In this document: positions 37,707 to 46,533 of the stretch, piece by piece | How positions within the stretch are numbered: the stretch's first letter is position 1 | How the letters are laid out: every line of letters starts with the position of its first letter | From: Moraxella catarrhalis | Lineage (GTDB): Bacteria > Pseudomonadota > Gammaproteobacteria > Pseudomonadales > Moraxellaceae | DNA length: 53,703 nucleotides | NCBI RefSeq assembly: GCF_001632285.1 | Contig: NZ_LWAH01000013.1 | Span: 404,190 to 457,892, forward strand | Reading direction: 5' to 3' | Translations under genes and position numbers: made by a program | The notes under the pieces: model-generated | Told to the model about the DNA's origin: nothing | Seen by the model: only the letters and a program-made list of their open reading frames with translations | Database searches by the model: none

Positions 37707-38645
37707 ATGACCCAAATTATCCTATCATCCAACCAAATCCACCGCCTGCATCATGCGTTTTTTGTGCCACAAGGTGAAATAAAAGCCACTTTGCTTATCG
37801 TGCATGGCATGAGTGAGCATGGCGGTCGTTATGCTGATTTTGCAAGGTTTTTGGCAGATAATGGTGTACTTGTGGCAACTTATGACCAGCTTGGGCATGG
37901 GCAGACAGTCAAGGACAAATACGAGCTTGGTTTTTTTGACGAAAAACACCCCGTCCAAACCCTGTGTAAAGATGTCATCATCATGGCGGATAAATTAAAA
38001 GACAAGGCACGCACGCTCACCTCCCGCCCAGTTTCCCATTATATCATGGGGCATTCGATGGGGTCATTCATTGTGCGAACGGTACTGACCCATCACAGTA
38101 CACGCTTTGATGGCGTGATACTCATGGGGACAGCAGACAGTTTTGGACTGCTCAATCGCATGAGTTTGGTGAGCTTTGGGCTATTAAATCAGCTGTTTGC
38201 CAAACAGGTGAACCAAAAGGCTGCTCATCTGATGAATCATGTTTTACTCTCCCAGCTTCGCTCGCCCATCAGTGCCTCACCATTTGCTTGGCTTAGTGAA
38301 AATATTGATGCCGTCAGAGCCTTTGAAACAGATCCGCTGACAGGATTTGCCTTTACCAATAATGGCTGGATGACTTTATTTGCTTTGATGCAGCGTGCCA
38401 TGCGTCCTGATTGGTATACCAATATGCCAAGCAATTACCCAATTTTATTAATCAGTGGCAATAATGACCCCGTAGGCAATATGGGTCAAGACATTCAAAC
38501 ACTACAAGAAAAACTGATACATGCCAACTGCTCGGTCAGTGTTCAACTTTATCCTAATATGCGTCATGAGCCACTGCATGAAAAACAAGCACAAAAAGTC
38601 TTTGTGGACATCTTAGCTTGGATTGAGCGTCATCTAAGAGTTTAG
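37707..38645 (+). CDS. Alpha/beta hydrolase, lysophospholipase-like
   Basis: Serine hydrolase of 312 residues without a signal peptide, related to monoacylglycerol lipases and PldB-type lysophospholipases. The oxyanion HGMSEHGGRY (about 33-42) and nucleophile GHSMGS (S117) are clear; the acid is probably the aspartate of NNDPVG and the histidine the one in MRHEPLH near the end. The natural substrate cannot be told. It stands alone between lipA and dapD. Confidence 0.82.
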   Translation: MTQIILSSNQIHRLHHAFFVPQGEIKATLLIVHGMSEHGGRYADFARFLADNGVLVATYDQLGHGQTVKDKYELGFFDEKHPVQTLCKDVIIMADKLKDKARTLTSRPVSHYIMGHSMGSFIVRTVLTHHSTRFDGVILMGTADSFGLLNRMSLVSFGLLNQLFAKQVNQKAAHLMNHVLLSQLRSPISASPFAWLSENIDAVRAFETDPLTGFAFTNNGWMTLFALMQRAMRPDWYTNMPSNYPILLISGNNDPVGNMGQDIQTLQEKLIHANCSVSVQLYPNMRHEPLHEKQAQKVFVDILAWIERHLRV

Positions 38646-38776
38646 TCGGTCATCATGTATTTCAATGACTGATTTTAACCCCTAATTTAACCCATAAATG
38701 TCGGCTTAAGCGTTTTTTGTGCTTTAAATATGCTAAAATAAGCAAACCATTTATGATGAATTTTTGAGGAGTGATT

Positions 38777-39598
38777 ATGTCAACACTTGCAACTATCATT
38801 GAAACGGCTTTTGATGACCGTGCCAATTTCACCGCCCAAACCGTCAGCCCAGAAATTCGTGCGGCTGTTGATGAGGTGATTGAAGCGTTGGATAATGGCT
38901 CTTTGCGTGTTGCCCAAAAAATTGATGGCGAGTGGGTTGTTCACCAATGGGTCAAAAAAGCGGTATTATTGTCCTTTAAAATCAATGACAACAAACCCAT
39001 GAATGCAGGTGAATTGGGTTTTTATGACAAAGTGGACACCAAATTTAATGGCTGGACAGAAGAAGATTTCAAAAATGCAGGCGTGCGTGTCGTTCCCCCT
39101 GCGGTCGCTCGCAAAGGTTCATTCATCGCCAAAGATGTGATACTCATGCCATCTTATACCAACATCGGTGCTTATGTGGATGAGGGGACGATGGTAGACA
39201 CTTGGGCAACCGTTGGCTCATGTGCCCAAATTGGCAAAAATGTTCATCTATCAGGCGGTGTGGGTATTGGCGGTGTGTTAGAGCCACTGCAAGCAAACCC
39301 TACCATCATCGAAGATAACTGCTTTATCGGTGCTCGCTCTGAGATTGTTGAGGGGGTCATCGTTGAGGAAGGTTCGGTCATCTCCATGGGCGTGTACATC
39401 GGTCAATCCACACGCATTTATGACCGTGAAACAGGTGAGATTTTTTATGGCCGTGTGCCAGCAGGTTCGGTTGTGGTACCAGGCAATTTGCCAAGCCCCT
39501 GTGGAAAATATAGTCTATATGCCGCCATCATCGTCAAAAAGGTGGACGCCCAAACACGAGCCAAAACCAGCCTAAATGACTTATTACGCACCGAGTAA
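38777..39598 (+). CDS. dapD: 2,3,4,5-tetrahydropyridine-2,6-dicarboxylate N-succinyltransferase
   Basis: Succinylase step of lysine and diaminopimelate synthesis, using succinyl-CoA. Left-handed beta-helix protein of 273 residues with hexapeptide turns ([33 protein letters not shown] and similar). Start: ATG 38777 with GAGGAG upstream, in preference to the GTG at 38771. A 14-bp inverted repeat lies just after the stop. Confidence 0.95.
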   Translation: MSTLATIIETAFDDRANFTAQTVSPEIRAAVDEVIEALDNGSLRVAQKIDGEWVVHQWVKKAVLLSFKINDNKPMNAGELGFYDKVDTKFNGWTEEDFKNAGVRVVPPAVARKGSFIAKDVILMPSYTNIGAYVDEGTMVDTWATVGSCAQIGKNVHLSGGVGIGGVLEPLQANPTIIEDNCFIGARSEIVEGVIVEEGSVISMGVYIGQSTRIYDRETGEIFYGRVPAGSVVVPGNLPSPCGKYSLYAAIIVKKVDAQTRAKTSLNDLLRTE

Positions 39599-39619
39599 CT
39601 TTGGTTTTATCCAGTGATT

Positions 39620-39651
39620 GTTATGTTGGTTTTAATCAAAACCAACATAAC
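39620..39651. terminator. Strong hairpin after dapD
   Basis: Perfect 14-bp stem GTTATGTTGGTTTT with AAAACCAACATAAC and 4-base loop AATC. No long T-run follows, so termination would rely on the built-in T-rich arm or a factor. Confidence 0.55.
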
Positions 39652-39814
39652 TTAGGCGTGATACACTTATTATAGCTGATTATTTATGACTGATTATGGT
39701 CAATACTATATCAGCCAACGCCATGGATTTGACCTTAAAAATAACGCTTGGCTGATTTTATTTGATTATCAGCGTCTGCTTTGATGATAACACTTAGTAT
39801 CTTTTTAGCATTGT

Positions 39815-40600
39815 TTAGTGAGTACTGATGATTTTTAGTGCTTCACCAACCATCAGCATACCCACAGTTGCAGTGATTACCACAGCAGAGCCAAATCCCC
39901 CACAATTTAGATGGGTTTGGCAAAGGTTATTGGTTAGCTTTGGTGGCTCATCAGAATATACACAGCGTAACCCAAACTTTTCTTTATGGCTAGTGCCGAT
40001 GCCTTTTTCTCGCAATTTTGAGCGTAATCTGGCCAATAGCGGATCTTGAGTAGTATCCCTTAAATCAGCCACACCAATTCTGGTTGGGTCAATTTTTGCA
40101 CCTGCACCGCCTGCAATGACGCATTTAATTTTATTAAACCGACAATGTAAGGCAATGGCAAGCTTAGCAGACATATCATCCACACAATCTAGCACGATGA
40201 CCGCCCTACCTTCAGCTTTTAATGCTGCCACACGAGCACGATTGGGTAAGATGGTCTTGATATTATCGACCGTCAAAAACTCATCAATACAGTCAAGTTG
40301 TACCCTTGGGTTAATGCCACGCAGGCGTTCTGCCATCACTTCAATTTTATTTTCGCCCAGTGTTTGGCTTAGTGCGGGCAATTGGCGATTGATATTACTT
40401 TCGACCAAGACATCCATATCAACCAAGACAATTTGCCCAATTGCTGTTCGTGCCAAACCCTCGGCCACCCACGAACCCACACCGCCCACACCAATGACAT
40501 AAACAATGGCTTTGGCAAATTTATCATGATTTTGTTGCCCATACAGTGTACTTACCCCCATAAAGCGGCGGTCATAATCCATTTGTATCGTATCAGTCAT
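39815..40600 (-). CDS. tcdA: tRNA threonylcarbamoyladenosine dehydratase TcdA
   Basis: E1-like ATP-dependent enzyme (YgdL/CsdL) that cyclises t6A37 to ct6A. Nucleotide-binding VIGVGGVGSWVAEGLAR, the following VLVDMDVLVESNINRQ and the C-terminal VIAGGAGAKIDPTRI (about 170-185) are family traits. ATG 40600 gives 261 residues and an 8-base overlap with the tatD stop; the frame continues upstream to 40627. Function pairs with tsaD (29263), which makes the substrate. Confidence 0.9.
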   Translation of the reverse strand: MTDTIQMDYDRRFMGVSTLYGQQNHDKFAKAIVYVIGVGGVGSWVAEGLARTAIGQIVLVDMDVLVESNINRQLPALSQTLGENKIEVMAERLRGINPRVQLDCIDEFLTVDNIKTILPNRARVAALKAEGRAVIVLDCVDDMSAKLAIALHCRFNKIKCVIAGGAGAKIDPTRIGVADLRDTTQDPLLARLRSKLREKGIGTSHKEKFGLRCVYSDEPPKLTNNLCQTHLNCGGFGSAVVITATVGMLMVGEALKIISTH

Positions 40601-41432
40601 ATCTCCAATCCATACGCAGTGCATCACAGCTATTTTTCCAAAGCTGATTTGCTAATAATTGTTTATCATAATTAAATAATTCAGACAGCTCATCTAGCAC
40701 ACAATGCAAGTGAGCAGGTTCATTAAATTGTCCCAAATGCGAGCAAGGCAACGGCATCATATCAGGACAATCCGTCTCAATCACAAACGCCTCAATACCA
40801 TACTTATCAAAAACCGCTTTCACAGACCGACGCAACTTTTTGGCATTTGGATTGGTAATCTGACCTGTAATACCAAGCTTAAATCCGTGTTTTACAAAAG
40901 CCAATGCCTCTTGTTCTCCGCCGCTAAAACTATGGGCAATGCCACCCCTGTCATGAGCATGATAATTTTGCTCAGCCAAAATTTTTAAAACATCGGCATG
41001 ATTTTTACGGATGTGTAGCAAAATGGGCAAGTCATACGCTTTGGCAAGCTGAATTTGCTCAACAAAAAATCGTTTTTGTTTTTGAAAAATGTCGGGTTGT
41101 TTTAGTGGCTTAGCATAAGTATCCAACCCAATTTCACCCATAGCGATGGTCGGATAATTATTAAGATAATCTTCTAAAATACCCAAATCATCATCATGCT
41201 GTTCATTGATATACAACGGATGCAGTCCAAAAGCCAAATGTGATCTTGGTGCGTGTTTGAGTGCATTAATGGCTTGATTGACCAAAACCATGCGTTCAAA
41301 ATATTTTGCCAAATAGCCAATTAATAGCAAATGCCGTACGCCATTTTTATCAGCGTTTTGGGTAAATTGCACGCGCTTATCATCGTATTCTGGGATATCA
41401 AAATGCGTATGTGTATCAATCAGATTTATCAT
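40593..41432 (-). CDS. TatD family metal-dependent hydrolase
   Basis: TIM-barrel metallohydrolase of 279 residues. The H-x-H metal motif is in IDTHTHFDIPE (His 7 and His 9 or nearby), with later metal ligands in MGEIGLD (E) and IVETDCPD / VIETDCPD (D). TatD-type enzymes act as DNases or D-aminoacyl-tRNA deacylase-like proteins; the substrate is not defined. Overlaps the tcdA start and is probably in the same transcript. Confidence 0.85.
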   Translation of the reverse strand: MINLIDTHTHFDIPEYDDKRVQFTQNADKNGVRHLLLIGYLAKYFERMVLVNQAINALKHAPRSHLAFGLHPLYINEQHDDDLGILEDYLNNYPTIAMGEIGLDTYAKPLKQPDIFQKQKRFFVEQIQLAKAYDLPILLHIRKNHADVLKILAEQNYHAHDRGGIAHSFSGGEQEALAFVKHGFKLGITGQITNPNAKKLRRSVKAVFDKYGIEAFVIETDCPDMMPLPCSHLGQFNEPAHLHCVLDELSELFNYDKQLLANQLWKNSCDALRMDWRYD

Positions 41433-41543
41433 AATATTTTGGTAAAATTGTCTTATTAGTAGTAGGCTTAGTACTTTGTCGTAGTAACATAGTCATCGTA
41501 GCGATGATGGCAAGCTTAATTAAAAGATGTTGATATGACTGTG

Positions 41544-42593
41544 TCATGACGATGTCTTGGGTTTTTTGGGTTTAATGGGAGTAAATGCCCGATCTTCCAT
41601 ATCAGGGATTGCTTGAGGTGCTAGAATATTTAGCTGAGATTCAGAATGATAAGGCACAAGTGCTGATGGTACAACTGAGCGTGCAGCATCAATATGCTTG
41701 ATCGAATCATCAAAAAAGATATGCGGTGCAAATGTTTTTAGCACATTGGTCTTATCAAGACCACCCAAAAAAAATGCCATATCCACCGTGACACCCCACT
41801 GCCTTAGGGTTTTGATGGCACGCATATCAGCAGGTGCATTGCGTGCTGTTACCAGTGCGATGCGAATTGGATTGTGTGGCGCATCGGTCGATTGGTTGGG
41901 TAATTTGGCTTGTAATTTGGATAATTTGATCAAAAAATCAGCATACGGCCCTTTTTCAATCGGCAAATCTGCCATTTCGGTTTCTCGTGCATGAAAAGCA
42001 TACAAACCTTCTTGCTTAAAAACCAGCTCGCCTGAATCATCAAACAATACTGCATCGCCATCAAAAGCAATGCGAAGCTGATGACTGTCGAGCTTATCAA
42101 TACTGATCGGTGTTGCATCAAGTACCGCACACGCACAAATTTTGGCATCTACAACTTGCTGAGCGTCTTTATGATTGGTCGTCAAAAACAAATCAACATT
42201 AAAATCCTTGATATAATCTGCAACCAAATCACCTGAAATAAATGCCGAGCGAGTAATCCCAAGACCATAGGCACGAATCGAATTAAGCACTTGAATGCCA
42301 ATATCAGGTGATGATTTGGAGACAATCACCACCTCAACATAGGGCGACTCAATGTGATATTCCATCGGTGGCTGATGTTTATTAAGATTGAGCAGTGCTT
42401 CAATCAAAGGATAGCCTGAGCCTTTATCTAAGATCTCATTTTCACGCACCTGCTGGTATGCTTGAAATTTACGCGCGGCGGTATCTTTATCTTTGGCAAC
42501 CAATTCAGCCAGCTTGGCTTCATTTTTTGCCAAATCAAACAAAGCTGTCGCCGAAATTGCGACAATTAGGGTATTTGAAAAATCGACCGCCAT
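41544..42593 (-). CDS. 5'-nucleotidase, cytosolic type I family
   Basis: HAD-related nucleotidase of 349 residues dephosphorylating 5'-nucleotides. It matches the cN-I family by the opening LIVAISATALFDL (motif I aspartate, later than in typical HADs), IALVTARNAPADMRAI and FFLGGLDKTNVLKTFAPHIFFDDSIKHI (read as GGLDKTNVL and FFDDSIKHI), which carries the acidic metal-binding pair. Distinct from UshA (no signal peptide). Stands alone between tatD and the pseudopilin. Confidence 0.85.
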   Translation of the reverse strand: MAVDFSNTLIVAISATALFDLAKNEAKLAELVAKDKDTAARKFQAYQQVRENEILDKGSGYPLIEALLNLNKHQPPMEYHIESPYVEVVIVSKSSPDIGIQVLNSIRAYGLGITRSAFISGDLVADYIKDFNVDLFLTTNHKDAQQVVDAKICACAVLDATPISIDKLDSHQLRIAFDGDAVLFDDSGELVFKQEGLYAFHARETEMADLPIEKGPYADFLIKLSKLQAKLPNQSTDAPHNPIRIALVTARNAPADMRAIKTLRQWGVTVDMAFFLGGLDKTNVLKTFAPHIFFDDSIKHIDAARSVVPSALVPYHSESQLNILAPQAIPDMEDRAFTPIKPKKPKTSS

Positions 42594-42674
42594 AAATTGC
42601 CTTCTTGGTTACTATTTCTCTGCCATTTTAGCACAGCTTTGTTTGGGAGTTGATGAATGATTGTATGTCTTAAG

Positions 42675-43217
42675 CTAGCAGCCGAGCTTGGTAACATCAC
42701 CATTTTCGATTCTGCTCAAACCATGCATATTAATCGTTGTTTGGTGACTCAATGCAGCATCGCCATTAAGCGAACAATAACGCACATTACCCATGTATCC
42801 ACGAGGCTTTGCATTATCGCCCATGAACTTAATATAATGCCGATGTAGTGCCACAGTCATTGATAACATGCCATATTTTAGCTCAAATGATTCTTTTAAC
42901 ACCAAAGCATCACTGTCATCTTTGCGATTGTTTTTATTTTTGTCAATAAACACCATCAAACCAGACTGCCCAAATCTATCGCACACACCCAAGGTGTTAA
43001 TTGGGCAAATGATGACATCTTTTTGGTGCAAAGCCGACTCAATCTTGGCTCGTCGGAGTGCTTCTTGAACATACCGACCCACCATTTGAGACTCATAACG
43101 ACGCATGAGCGAGTCATAGGCTGGTATAGCAATCATGCCAATGATTACCAAGATACTAAGAACAACCAATGTCTCAATCAGTGTGAAACCTTGCTGAGTG
43201 TTAGGCCTTTGATTCAT
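42675..43217 (-). CDS. GspH/FimT family type IV pseudopilin
   Basis: Prepilin-like protein of about 180 residues. The type III signal QQG|FTLIETLVVLSILVIIGMIAIPAY, with cleavage after glycine, F+1 and E+5, is visible (read as QQGFTLIETLVVLSIL). The C-terminal half has a cysteine near the end (KLGC) and matches GspH/FimT pseudopilins. Start ATG 43217 overlaps the end of the D-lactate dehydrogenase frame by 17 bases; a longer start at 43247 is less likely because the signal would be extended. No other pilus gene is near. Confidence 0.8.
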   Translation of the reverse strand: MNQRPNTQQGFTLIETLVVLSILVIIGMIAIPAYDSLMRRYESQMVGRYVQEALRRAKIESALHQKDVIICPINTLGVCDRFGQSGLMVFIDKNKNNRKDDSDALVLKESFELKYGMLSMTVALHRHYIKFMGDNAKPRGYMGNVRYCSLNGDAALSHQTTINMHGLSRIENGDVTKLGC

Positions 43218-44619
43218 TGGTGGATATAGTATTATCGCCAAGGTCAAACCAAATCTTACCAGGATTCATGATGCCTCGAGGGTCAATGGCTTGCTTAATC
43301 GCCTGCATGACACCGATGGCAGCACCATGTTCTTTTTGCATATATTTACGCTTGCCTTGTCCGATCCCATGCTCACCTGTGCAAGTACCGCCCATTTCAA
43401 TTGCACGCACCGCCAAACGCTCAAGGATTTCTTCAGCCTTTTGTCGCTCTTCATCATTGTTTGTATCAACAAGCAGTAGCACATGAAAATTACCATCACC
43501 CACATGACCGACAATTGGTGCAAGCATACCTGACTTTTGGATATCGGCTTGGGTTTGTGTCACACATTCTGCCAGTCGAGAAATTGGCACACATGCATCG
43601 GTTGACAGTCCACGCGCCGTCGGTCTAAGCGCACAGGCAGCATAATACGCATGATGGCGAGCACTCCACAGTTTTTTGCGTACTGCTTCATCACTGCCCC
43701 ACTCAAAATCACTGCCGCCAAAGTCTTCGATGATTTGCTCAAATAAAGTCGCCTGCTCTGCCACGCTCTGCTTAGTACCATGAAATTCTACAAATAAGGT
43801 GGCTTTTTCGGGCAATGATAAGCCTGAATACTGATTACATGCACGAATCTGAATCGGGTCAAGCAGCTCAATACGAGCAATTGGCAAACACATCTGAATG
43901 GTGGCAATGGTCGCCTGACAAGCCGTATCAATGCTTGGAAAATGACAAGTACCACTCCCAATCACTTCAGGTTGCCCAAATAGCTTAACCGTCACCTCTG
44001 TGACAATGCCAAGCGTCCCTTCAGAACCAACAATCAAACGCGTCAAATCATAACCAGCCGATGACTTTTTGGCTCGTGTGCCTGTTTTGATGATTTCACC
44101 CGTTGGTAATACCACCTCCAGCGACAAAACCACCTCTTTCATTGTCCCATAGCGAACAGCATTTGTGCCTGATGCTCGAGTAGCGACCATACCACCAATG
44201 GTTGCATTCGCTCCAGGGTCAAGCGGAAAGAATAACCCTGTTGCACGCAAATAGTCATTGAGTACTTCTCTGGTCATGCCTGCTTGCACGGTCGCCGTCA
44301 GATCCTCTTCATTAATCGCAACAATTTCATCCATCTGCGACATATCAATACAAAGTCCGCCATACGGTGCATTTAGCTGACCCTCCAATGATGAGCCGAT
44401 ACCAAATGCGATAACAGGCATATGGTGTTCATAACAAATCTTGATCGCATCTGCCACATCGTACTTATGCTTGGCAGTCAAGACCGCATCAGCAGGCTGA
44501 TTAAGCAGCCAAGTCGTCGTATGTGCGTGCTGCTCACGGGTGGTCATATTGGTTGAAAGCTGATCACCAAATCGTGATTGAAGTTTGCTTATTGCTTCTG
44601 AAAATCTTATCTGCGTCAT
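43201..44619 (-). CDS. D-lactate dehydrogenase (FAD-linked), GlcD-like
   Basis: Membrane-associated FAD flavoprotein of 472 residues that oxidises D-lactate or a related 2-hydroxy acid, likely passing electrons to quinone or cytochrome. The FAD-binding type 4 domain has FGIGSSLEGQ and PGANATIGGMVATRASGTNAVRYG (read as PGANATIGGMVATRASG), and the C-terminal oxidase domain has GHVGDGNFH and TGEHGIGQGK. Closest by sequence to cytochrome-type D-LDH. ATG 44619 is chosen; 44628 is possible. Stop overlaps the pseudopilin start. Confidence 0.85.
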   Translation of the reverse strand: MTQIRFSEAISKLQSRFGDQLSTNMTTREQHAHTTTWLLNQPADAVLTAKHKYDVADAIKICYEHHMPVIAFGIGSSLEGQLNAPYGGLCIDMSQMDEIVAINEEDLTATVQAGMTREVLNDYLRATGLFFPLDPGANATIGGMVATRASGTNAVRYGTMKEVVLSLEVVLPTGEIIKTGTRAKKSSAGYDLTRLIVGSEGTLGIVTEVTVKLFGQPEVIGSGTCHFPSIDTACQATIATIQMCLPIARIELLDPIQIRACNQYSGLSLPEKATLFVEFHGTKQSVAEQATLFEQIIEDFGGSDFEWGSDEAVRKKLWSARHHAYYAACALRPTARGLSTDACVPISRLAECVTQTQADIQKSGMLAPIVGHVGDGNFHVLLLVDTNNDEERQKAEEILERLAVRAIEMGGTCTGEHGIGQGKRKYMQKEHGAAIGVMQAIKQAIDPRGIMNPGKIWFDLGDNTISTNESKA

Positions 44620-44686
44620 CGAGTCCATCCCATGTTGCAAGCGTGTCTTATCAAATGCTCTTAATTGTTATCAAAAATTTACAATC

Positions 44687-44695
44687 ATTGTACCA
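44687..44695 (-). promoter_or_regulatory. Extended -10 promoter of the D-lactate dehydrogenase gene
   Basis: Minus-strand TGGTACAAT (44695-44687), an extended -10 box; no good -35. Transcription would begin near 44680. Confidence 0.45.
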
Positions 44696-44725
44696 CATTT
44701 TTAATTTTATAAGACCAGTTCATTT

Positions 44726-44760
44726 GGTTCAATTTTTGGTTGAATGGATAAAATTGAACC
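44726..44760. promoter_or_regulatory. 11-bp inverted repeat upstream of the D-LDH promoter
   Basis: GGTTCAATTTT (44726-44736) and AAAATTGAACC (44750-44760), with a 13-base spacer. Centred about 50-60 bases upstream of the extended -10 box at 44687-44695, which fits an activator or repressor operator. No regulator is identified. Confidence 0.45.
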
Positions 44761-44931
44761 ACATTAATCCCTTAAAATCAGCCCAATAATACTGATAAAA
44801 ACTTGTGAAACTTATCGACTTGTCAAACAATATTCTAAAAATTTTCTTAATAAATATGACGATAAGTTGTTTATCAAATCCCCAAAAATTTTCCAAGTCT
44901 GCCAAATCTGACCTTCATAAACCCAAAAAAC

Positions 44932-44954
44932 TTTTCCACAAAAGCTGTGGATAA
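44932..44954. promoter_or_regulatory. Facing DnaA-box pair
   Basis: TTTTCCACA (44932-44940) and TGTGGATAA (44946-44954), the reverse of the consensus TTATCCACA, separated by 5 bases. One is a perfect and one a single-mismatch DnaA box. The flanks are A- and T-rich. No dnaA or other replication origin gene is near. Confidence 0.5.
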
Positions 44955-45370
44955 CTTTCAAAAATACTTGATAGATTGCAGCGATAAGCATGTATTTACA
45001 ATGCCTTTATAGGAATTGATTAAAATTTGAACAATGCCAATTTTAGATATTTTTATAATATCAATCAATGGCTTATACACATGATATGATAGATAAAATC
45101 ACAATCACAAAAATCAGGCACATTGTTTGTATTGATGTGCTGGCTTTGATGTTTCACAATGATTTGACATATTTCATGGATAAGATGGCAGATGGTTTTT
45201 TATCAGGTCAAATTTTGGATAAAAAATATTTTTGCGGTCGCTTTTTTATCGAAAGTTTAATTAAAATAAACCCCCAAGCTCACAACCATGATTGTTAAAC
45301 AATTCATTTAAAATGACACAACTGACACACAAAATATTTTTAGGATAAACCACCATAAAAAAGGCAGTTA

Positions 45371-45379
45371 TGCTATAAT
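45371..45379 (+). promoter_or_regulatory. Extended -10 promoter of recA
   Basis: TGCTATAAT (45371-45379) is a perfect extended -10 box. No LexA-type CTGT-N8-ACAG operator is seen, in line with the absence of a classical SOS repressor in Moraxellaceae. Confidence 0.6.
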
Positions 45380-45474
45380 TAGCGATAAATTTAGTAACAT
45401 GATTGTCAAGCTTGTCAGCGTAATTTTTTCAGCGAAATTGCAACAGGGCAATCATATTAATTCTAGGAATATCT

Positions 45475-46524
45475 ATGGACGAAAATAAAGAAAAAGCACT
45501 CAAAGCCGCCTTGGCTCAAATTGAAAAACAGTTTGGTAAAAATACCATCATGCATTTGGGTGATGAAACAGCCAAGCTTGATGTGGATGTGGTCTCAACA
45601 GGTTCGCTTGGGCTTGATATTGCATTGGGTATCGGTGGCTTGCCAAAAGGTCGAATTATTGAGATTTTTGGGCCTGAAAGCTCTGGTAAAACCACACTGA
45701 CCTTACAAACCATTGCCGAGTGCCAAAAGCAAGGCGGTACTTGTGCCTTTATTGATGCTGAACATGCACTTGATCCGATTTATGCCAAAAAGCTTGGCGT
45801 CAATATTGATGATTTGCTTGTCTCGCAGCCTGACAATGGCGAACAGGCACTTGAGATTGCCGATATGCTCGTACGCTCAGGTGCCATTGATCTGATTGTC
45901 GTAGACTCGGTGGCTGCTTTGACTCCAAAAGCTGAAATTGAAGGTGAAATGGGCGACAGCCACATGGGTCTGCAAGCACGCTTGATGAGCCAAGCACTGC
46001 GTAAAATTACTGGCAACGCCAAGCGTTCAAATTGCATGGTGATTTTTATTAACCAAATCCGTATGAAAATTGGCGTCATGTTTGGCAGTCCAGAAACGAC
46101 CACAGGTGGTAATGCCCTAAAATTCTATGCCTCTGTGCGTCTTGATATTCGACGCATTGGCTCTGTCAAAGATGGCGATGAGATTATTGGTTCAGAAACA
46201 CGCGTCAAAGTCATCAAAAATAAGATGGCACCGCCATTTCGCCAAACCGAATTTCAAATTATGTACGGTGAGGGCATTAACCGCCTAGGCGAGGTGATCG
46301 ATTTGGGTGTTGATATTGGTGCTGTTGGTAAGTCAGGTGCTTGGTACAGTTATGGTGATGGTAAAATTGGTCAAGGTAAAGCCAATACGGTCAAATATCT
46401 GCAAGAAAATCCTGCCATTGCCAGCGAAATCGAAGCCAAAGTTCGTGAGAGTAAATTAGCCACAGTCACACCCATCGTAGAATCAGATGAGCCTGAAGAG
46501 CATTTAGAAGATGATAATTTCTAA
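45475..46524 (+). CDS. recA: Recombinase RecA
   Basis: ATP-dependent strand-exchange protein for homologous recombination. Walker [10 protein letters not shown] (about 66-74), Walker B in [10 protein letters not shown], and the DNA-binding loops ([21 protein letters not shown], read as [13 protein letters not shown]) are in place. 349 residues with an acidic tail ([15 protein letters not shown]). Followed at 9 bp by recX on the same strand. Confidence 0.97.
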   Translation: MDENKEKALKAALAQIEKQFGKNTIMHLGDETAKLDVDVVSTGSLGLDIALGIGGLPKGRIIEIFGPESSGKTTLTLQTIAECQKQGGTCAFIDAEHALDPIYAKKLGVNIDDLLVSQPDNGEQALEIADMLVRSGAIDLIVVDSVAALTPKAEIEGEMGDSHMGLQARLMSQALRKITGNAKRSNCMVIFINQIRMKIGVMFGSPETTTGGNALKFYASVRLDIRRIGSVKDGDEIIGSETRVKVIKNKMAPPFRQTEFQIMYGEGINRLGEVIDLGVDIGAVGKSGAWYSYGDGKIGQGKANTVKYLQENPAIASEIEAKVRESKLATVTPIVESDEPEEHLEDDNF

Positions 46525-46533
46525 TCACTCATC

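Larger units (their letters stand above)
44620..45474. other. Region between D-LDH and recA
   Basis: No convincing gene. It holds the D-LDH promoter, an 11-bp inverted repeat GGTTCAATTTT/AAAATTGAACC (44726-44760) upstream of it, a DnaA-box pair (44932-44954) and a recA promoter (45371-45379). A 76-codon frame at 45068 lacks a ribosome binding site and is not accepted. Confidence 0.5.

Noticed and set aside
44932..44954. Chromosomal replication origin
   Set aside because: Only two DnaA boxes, no dnaA/dnaN/rpmH neighbours and no AT-rich 13-mer array, so oriC is not supported.
45068..45298. 76-codon plus-strand frame before recA
   Set aside because: No ribosome binding site, AT-rich context and no recognisable domain; it overlaps presumed recA promoter region and is probably chance.
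45300..45474. SOS (LexA) box before recA
   Set aside because: No CTGT-N8-ACAG or close variant was found in the promoter region.
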